NCBI RefSeq assembly: GCF_902806685.2
Contig: NC_048564.1
Span: 16,678,418-16,742,417, forward strand
Reading direction: 5' to 3'
DNA from: Maniola hyperantus
Lineage: Eukaryota; Arthropoda; Insecta; Lepidoptera; Nymphalidae
DNA: 64,000 nt
The position numbers were made by a program, and so were the translations under genes. The notes beneath the pieces are model-generated. The model made no database searches. It was not told the DNA's origin and saw only the letters and a list, made by a program, of their open reading frames with translations. Shown piece after piece: positions 59,200 to 64,000 of this stretch (position 1 is its first letter; each line of letters starts with the position of its first letter).

Positions 59200-59550
59200 T
59201 CGGCCTTCTATTCAGCAGGGCGGGGGATCGATTATCTGCGTTTTAAGATTAATTTAATGTCACGTCTTGCTTTAACGGTGAAGGAAAACATCGTGAGGAT
59301 ACCTGCATGCCTGCAGAGAGTTCTCCATAATATTCTCAAAGATGTCTAATCTAATGAGGTCTGTCAATCCGTACTTGGCCAGCGTGGCGGACTTTTTATT
59401 TTTTTATTTTATTTTCTTTTAATATAATTAATTCTTTACTACATTTAGCTAGGTCATGTCACCTCTGGTCAGGGGACCTCTAGAGTCTAGACTATGTCCA
59501 AAACCCTCCTCATTCTGAGAGGAGACCCTTGCTGCTGATGATGATGATGA
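59200..59550 (+). mobile_element. SINE-1 interrupted by an AT-rich insertion
   Basis: GCTTTAACGGTGAAGGAAAA, CAATCCGTACTTGGCCAGCG, then about 100 bases of T-rich sequence starting TTTTTATTTTTTTATTTTAT, then TCCAAAACCCTCCTCATTCT and (GATGAT)n at about 59535-59549. The SINE was split by a later insertion. Its head is lost. Confidence 0.65.
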
Positions 59551-59797
59551 ATTATATAATTAAACTCCCTTTAATTAATCTAAATTACCAAAAACTCCGA
59601 AACTTATTTGGGGGCTTTCGAAAAAAAGTGATTCTTTTATTAGCTCCTAAGTAGGTATTGTTTAGGACTTGAGAGGTGGAGGGAGCAACCCTCGAGTTAA
59701 AAGTCATTATCGACTTTTTTCGCCGTTTTGTTTGAGTATTAATTCAACATTGGACGGAATCTGGAGCGTTTATCGCAGTTTGAATCTTTATAGTTAA

Positions 59798-60048
59798 CTA
59801 GCTGATGCCCGCGACTTCGTCCGCGTGGATTTAGGTTTTTAAAAATCCCGTGGGAACTGTTTGATTTTCTGGAATAAAAAGTAGCCTATGTCACTCTTTT
59901 ACTTTAACTCAGGTCTTTAACTACCCATGCTAAAAATTATGTTGCTCCGTTGCGACGTGATTGAAAAACAAACTAATAAACAAAAAAACAATTATAAATG
60001 CAAAGTATGTCTTTTGCATTTATAATACCTATACTTTGGGTAGTGATA
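59798..60048 (-). mobile_element. Heli-B, full length
   Basis: CTAG at 59798-59801, CTGATGCCCGCGACTTCGTC, AATCCCGTGGGAACTGTTTG, GTTGCGACGTGATTGAAAAA, TGGGTAGTGATAA. A small insertion (TTACTTTAACTC) interrupts GTCACTC..CAGGTC, and a short inverted duplication of ATTTATAATAC sits near the 5' end. Confidence 0.8.
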
Positions 60049-60084
60049 AATACTGAATTTGTGATTAAGTTGGTTTATTTAATG

Positions 60085-60325
60085 ACCCCTCTCGGAACAA
60101 GATGCAATTAGCCCACAATCCATCACGTTGGCCAAGTGAAGATTGAGAACATTGAAGAACTCTCATGCGGTTTTCTTACGATGATTTCCTTCACCGTTAA
60201 AGCAAGTGGTGTTTAATTACTTGAAACGCACATAACTCTGAAAAGTTAGAGGTGCGTGCCCGGGATTGAACCCCAAATCTTCGATTAGGAGGTGGACGTC
60301 CTAACCACTAGGCAATTATAGCTTC
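60085..60325 (-). mobile_element. SINE-1, nearly full
   Basis: Minus strand: GAAGCTATAATTGCCTAGTG (box A), GGGGTTCAATCCCGGGCACG (box B, one change), CTCTAACTTTTCAGAGTTAT, GCTTTAACGGTGAAGGAAAT. Tail shortened. Confidence 0.75.
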
Positions 60326-60356
60326 AAGAATAGAAAAGGAACTTTCTTTCGAAGTG

Positions 60357-60400
60357 TTTTTTAGGGTTCCGTACCTCAAAAGGAAAAAGGAACCCTTATA
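60357..60400 (+). mobile_element. GTTCC-family end only
   Basis: TTTTTTAGGGTTCCGTACCT, CAAAAGGAAAAAGGAACCCT. Only the outer 44 bases are present; a SINE-like word CGCACAACTCCGAAAA follows. Confidence 0.65.
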
Positions 60401-60571
60401 AAACGCGCACAACTCCGAAAATTTCTCTAGAATCTGGCTGTTTGCCACCCACCCGAGCATTATTGTTCCGCTGAGGAATACAAAAAGGCATCTCTCAAAC
60501 TGTCATAATTCGTAACCTTTAAACTATTGTCCTAACATGAAAATAAATAAAGACTTAAAACAAAAAATTTG

Positions 60572-60783
60572 AGTCTGCGGCCCAGGTGGGAGCGGGTGCG
60601 TCCTGCGGAGCGGCCAGCGTATAGAACAAACTTTATATTTACAAGAAATTGGAAGGAAGACGCGCAGACGTGTTCTAATAGAAAGCGGGTGCCAATTGCC
60701 GAGCAGCATGAAGATTATGGCATCGCGCCTGCGCCCGCTGCCCGCCCCGCAGGACGCACCCGCTCCCAGCTGGGCCGCAGACT
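60572..60783. mobile_element. GC-rich MITE with 37-bp terminal inverted repeats
   Basis: 60572-60608 (AGTCTGCGGCCCAGGTGGGA...) and 60747-60783 (...CCCAGCTGGGCCGCAGACT) are inverted repeats with a single mismatch. 212 bp in all. Overlapping frames on both strands (60524-60805) follow the palindrome and are not genes. No unambiguous target duplication was seen. Confidence 0.8.
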
Positions 60784-60820
60784 TAATCTATTTAAAACAG
60801 AGTAGCGTAGTTGCATTTTT

Positions 60821-60910
60821 CATCATCATCAACCGATAGACGTCCACTGCTGGACATAGGTCTCTTGTAGGGACTTACACACGCCACAGCCTTGCGCCGC
60901 CTGAATCCAT
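60821..60910 (-). mobile_element. RTE 3' tail
   Basis: CATCATCATCAACCGATAGA, CTGGACATAGGTCTCTTGTA, GCCACAGCCTTGCGCCGCCT. The rightmost recognisable transposon in the window. Confidence 0.75.
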
Positions 60911-63009
60911 CCAGGTTTTTCAGCTCTAATCTTGTCATAGATTTAGTTTATTGCGTTCTATCTTAAAACTGCAACACACCTGATTTCCAATTATAACGTT
61001 TTGCCGTCAAGTACCAGGTCAAACTTAAATAAAATGCGAAGGAAAATAAAATGATGTCCTTTTGAAATAAAGATTTAATTACAATCGTTACATAATTTTA
61101 CTTATAATTTAATAATTAATAGGTACATATTCTATAAATATCTGTATAGAACATTTATAATATTAAGCGAATGTATTCGATTTGGTCACATTGAAGTTTG
61201 TTTTTTGAGTAAATCAATTTTTGTTTTATACAAGCATTGATATAGAGAGCTGAAGATACACAGTTTCATAAACGAGACTATTTTGTTTTTAAATGTATAA
61301 AATATTGCTTTTACAAATTTTATTGACGTTACCAAAAATAAGAAACGCTACGATTTTTCAAGAAGTAAACTCTGGAGTAAGCTTATTTATTTCGGTATCG
61401 CTATTCATTTTACATTCATCTTTTTCACTTAACGTTGTGGTATCTTTGGCTCCGTGTATCAATGCATACAAGCCTCAATTATTTAGGGGTGACCTTAGAG
61501 AAATCAACTTACTATTACGGGGTTCTAAGTTACACGTGATAGCTACAAGCGTACAACCATGTCACAGTGAGACGAGATAACAATGACTAATTGTGGGGGT
61601 CGCTTTTTGATGTAAGTTTCATTTTTCTTTTATCAATAAGTTTTTGCTTGCGGCTACATTTCCTTTTTTATACAAATAAAATCACAGGCAAAAAAACGGG
61701 TCGTCTGCTGTTTGATATTCAGTGATTAACGTTGTAAAAGCTTTTACGACTTTTTACAAGTTTAGGTACTTATTTATTCCTCTTACGGTAAGTTTAAGTT
61801 TTCGTGTAAAAAACAGCACCCGAGTTATATTAATCTGTCAAAGTAGGTATAGAGCAAGAACGTTGTAATTAAATGGAGATGTGACTATACATTTCAATTC
61901 AGCAGTTTAACATTACTCAGGTGAATTTAAAGTGTGGTATATATAGGTATTGGTAAATTACTTGTGAAAGTTTGACATGGTATTAGTACAACTTTAATTT
62001 TACGAACAAAACTACTTACTAATGCAACAAACGTGTGAAACAGTTTTTATTTAGTAATTTTAAAATTCTGGTGTAAAAGGTCGTAACTGAACTTATTACT
62101 GTTTTACACATTTGTGCCATAGTAACGAAACTAAAATTGTGATCATCTGAAAAACATTGTACCTACTTTAGTAGGGTTGTCAAATTTTATTGTCACTCTA
62201 ACGATAAAGTTTTTGACAACCCTGTTGCTACGATACGCCTAATAAAGTGCCTTTCAAACAAGGATACGACGGGCCGTTATTTTTTTTAGTACAAACAGTA
62301 AAATTTACTAAATCACCTATATTTCCACTGAAAATTTCATAAATTACATTTTATAAAGAAAATTTAGTATGTTTACTTCGTTTTGTACTCATACAGTATC
62401 AAAATTGCAATCTGAACTTTAAAAAGAGTGGTCTAAACGAAAAATAAGAATTTTTGAGTTACAACGCTTTTACGATTCACTAGAAAAGCTGTATCTATAA
62501 AATTTCATCTTTTTAACTATTCGTGTACGTGATAATTATAATATTAATCACAAAGATGCGATAAATCGATCAATTCACAGGTATAAAAACTTGAACAACA
62601 TTACATTGCCTTTAGTTAGCAGATTGCTTGATTGTTTTTGACATAATGAACCTATCTGTCGTAAAAGCTTGTTTTTATTTTAGTTTGCTTTAAAGATTTC
62701 CATAAACGTTTTCCAAATGCATTTAAGTATCTACTTGTTACGGTAGGTGTAGGGACAACAAAAACAAAATTCTATATAAATAGACGAACTATTGTTCTAA
62801 CTATATGATTTTATAGTGTTTTTAAACTTAACCACAGATTATGGAAATGTGTGATGATTAAATAAAAAATGATTGAAATTATTATACTATTGTATATTGA
62901 CTTCAATGCTATACAAATTATCGTATAAGTAAATAAAGCATTCTTTTAATCCGGTTTTTAGTATACATAATTAGGTAAGGCTCGCGCACACGAGCCTCTT
63001 CAGTCCAAA
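60911..63009. other. 2.1 kb without recognised repeats
   Basis: AT-rich, no family member found, unlike the preceding 60 kb. It holds a 95-codon plus frame at 61293-61580 (hydrophobic run FISVSLFILHSSFSLNVVVS) that I cannot assign, a short hairpin (AGGGTTGTCAAA..TTTTTGACAACCCT, near 62174-62222) and several AATAAA words. It could be a long 3' UTR or intron. Confidence 0.4.
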
Positions 63010-63138
63010 CTAAGCAACAGCTTTGTCTCCCACGTCAAGATTACAGACGCCAGTGTAGAGGATGATGCCGGCTCTCAGTCTCATGCCACCCATGATTGCA
63101 GTAGGTTCGGACGCAGGTGGGTCACCATAATCACCGCT
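63010..63138 (-). other. weak candidate terminal coding exon
   Basis: A 42-codon minus frame ends at a stop at 63010-63012 and reads GDPPASEPTAIMGGMRLRAG then IILYTGVCNLDVGDKAVA. Base composition and residue mix are more protein-like than elsewhere, and no repeat is present. The possible acceptor (ATTAAAG) is weak and I recognise no family. It may be chance. Confidence 0.2.
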
Positions 63139-63183
63139 TTAATAGTCCTCGAGTTGGGAGGCTCATCTTTGTTTGTACCTCAG

Positions 63184-63312
63184 ACAGTGTCTAGGGACTT
63201 AACAATAATTAGTAACGGAGGAGAGCCTAAACACCTCTGGCTGGGCTACACAATCCAGTTTGGTCCTGTAGCACAGTCACCAAACTGTACGTGGAGCACC
63301 GTGGGCTATTTG
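63184..63312 (+). other. weak candidate internal exon
   Basis: A pyrimidine-rich acceptor (TTTGTTTGTACCTCAG) precedes 63184 and a donor-like GTAAGAG follows 63312. The 129 bases between are open in one frame (43 codons, VSRDLTIISNGGEPKHLWLG then YTIQFGPVAQSPNCTWSTVG). Family unknown. It conflicts in strand with the candidate at 63010, so at most one is likely real. Confidence 0.15.
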
Positions 63313-64000
63313 GTAAGAGTTCAACCTTCCTACTCTAGGCGCGGTGGTTGAGGATTTGACCAGGACAAAAAATTGGGATAGACTTCTGTGAAGTGGGAGG
63401 CGAAACGACTGCGTAGATAGAAGTTGCGCGTGTGCACGTGCCTTTACGGTCTCAGCTATTTCAAACGTGCCTTATAAATACCCACGTGACTTATCCAACA
63501 TCGAAATATATTTATTTATTATTCACAATATACCGTTCGTTACCTGATTCTGCGCTCGAATTTTTTATTTATAAAATAAAATAATATAATAATATTCAGA
63601 ATAAATTTATTTACAGTATATTTCTAATAATACTTTTTAAACAATATATTTATGACCGACGCGTTCGATCGTTCGAAATGAAATATTTTATTAGTTAGTA
63701 TTTAATTTAATTATTTTGTACACTTGATGTGAAACTAAATAATAGAAAATCTACAAAACTCCGCCTATTTACAATGATAACAACAATAACTGAATGGAAG
63801 AATGTTATCGATAAAGGCATAACAAATAAAACGATAGGACAAAGACGGGTCTCGTGAAGGGGACCAAGACCATTCCATGCCAACCCTTCTATTACGACAC
63901 TCGTGGTTATTGCATTGAGATCTTCGCATAAATTTGTTACTGGCTGGACTTATCTACGTTCTGGATGAATTTCAATCAATAATGCAAAACTATTAACCAA
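63313..64000. other. no gene or repeat recognised
   Basis: GC-balanced to about 63480 (GTGCGCACGTGCC-like words, a TATAAATACCC at about 63474), then AT-rich to the edge. TATAAATA could be a promoter box, but nothing else supports one. Confidence 0.35.

Noticed and set aside
61293..61580. A 95-codon membrane protein
   Set aside because: A hydrophobic stretch is present, but there is no start context, homology or splice evidence; kept only as a note in the repeat-free interval.
1..64000. A CRISPR array, operon or other prokaryotic system
   Set aside because: No regularly spaced repeats with unique spacers, no operon-like gene series, and the repeat content is eukaryotic.

Overview
The window looks like lepidopteran (moth or butterfly) nuclear DNA from a gene-poor, transposon-saturated stretch: intergenic sequence or a very large intron. 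It is AT-rich. No frame is long enough, or shaped like a gene, to support a host protein-coding gene with confidence. The organism call rests on repeat families known from Lepidoptera: RTE non-LTR retrotransposon tails ending in (TGATGA)n, tRNA-derived SINEs sharing that tail, and Helitron-like elements ending in a GCGGACGAAGTCGC-type hairpin followed by CTAG. Repeat edges are read by eye and are good to about 10 bases unless a terminal motif fixes them.

Family names used below. Heli-A, B, C, D: non-autonomous Helitron-like elements with a 3' hairpin then CTAG, with distinct bodies: A, GTCTGTCTGTCTGCTAGC; B, TTTGTTGGTTTGTCCTTC; C, GGTGACTGACTGACTG; D, AAGGTCCTGACTGACTT. FB1: foldback MITE of about 100-170 bp with TATAGTACGCGACAGGTCGA ends, 18 full or partial copies. 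FB2: foldback MITE with GTACAGTACGCGGCCG-like ends and a GTAGAGCGTTGTCTCTGTCA core. GTTCC family: about 420 bp repeat with AGGGTTCCGTAC near both ends. SINE-1: tRNA-like head CTAGTGGTTAGGACGTCC with a TTGATCATGATGATG tail. SINE-2, SINE-3 and SINE-4: other tRNA-like heads. E, F, H, Q, R: unclassified dispersed repeats, mostly probable non-LTR 3' ends.

Layout. 1-12 kb: a LINE fragment at the left edge, then Helitron-like clusters and a palindromic TTAA-flanked element near 10 kb. 12-30 kb: GTTCC, FB1, SINE and RTE fragments, often nested or facing each other, and a CR1-like LINE remnant at 23.9-24.5 kb. 30-43 kb: foldback elements, SINEs and LINE 3' ends. 43.6-44.5 kb: a small LTR retroelement (TRIM) with identical 230-bp LTRs and a 4-bp target duplication, sitting inside a SINE. 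45-54 kb: more FB1, RTE and direct repeats. 54.6-58.0 kb: a candidate 3.37-kb DNA transposon bounded by imperfect terminal inverted repeats with reiterated subterminal motifs; it encloses a broken mariner transposase gene and a broken RTE reverse transcriptase. 58-60.9 kb: Helitron-like and SINE copies. About 60.9-64.0 kb is free of recognisable repeats; it holds two weak exon candidates near 63.0-63.3 kb and may approach a real gene.

The elements form a transposon ecosystem rather than a pathway: the SINEs share their tail with RTE and probably borrow its machinery, the MITEs need absent transposases, and nearly every coding remnant is frameshifted or truncated.
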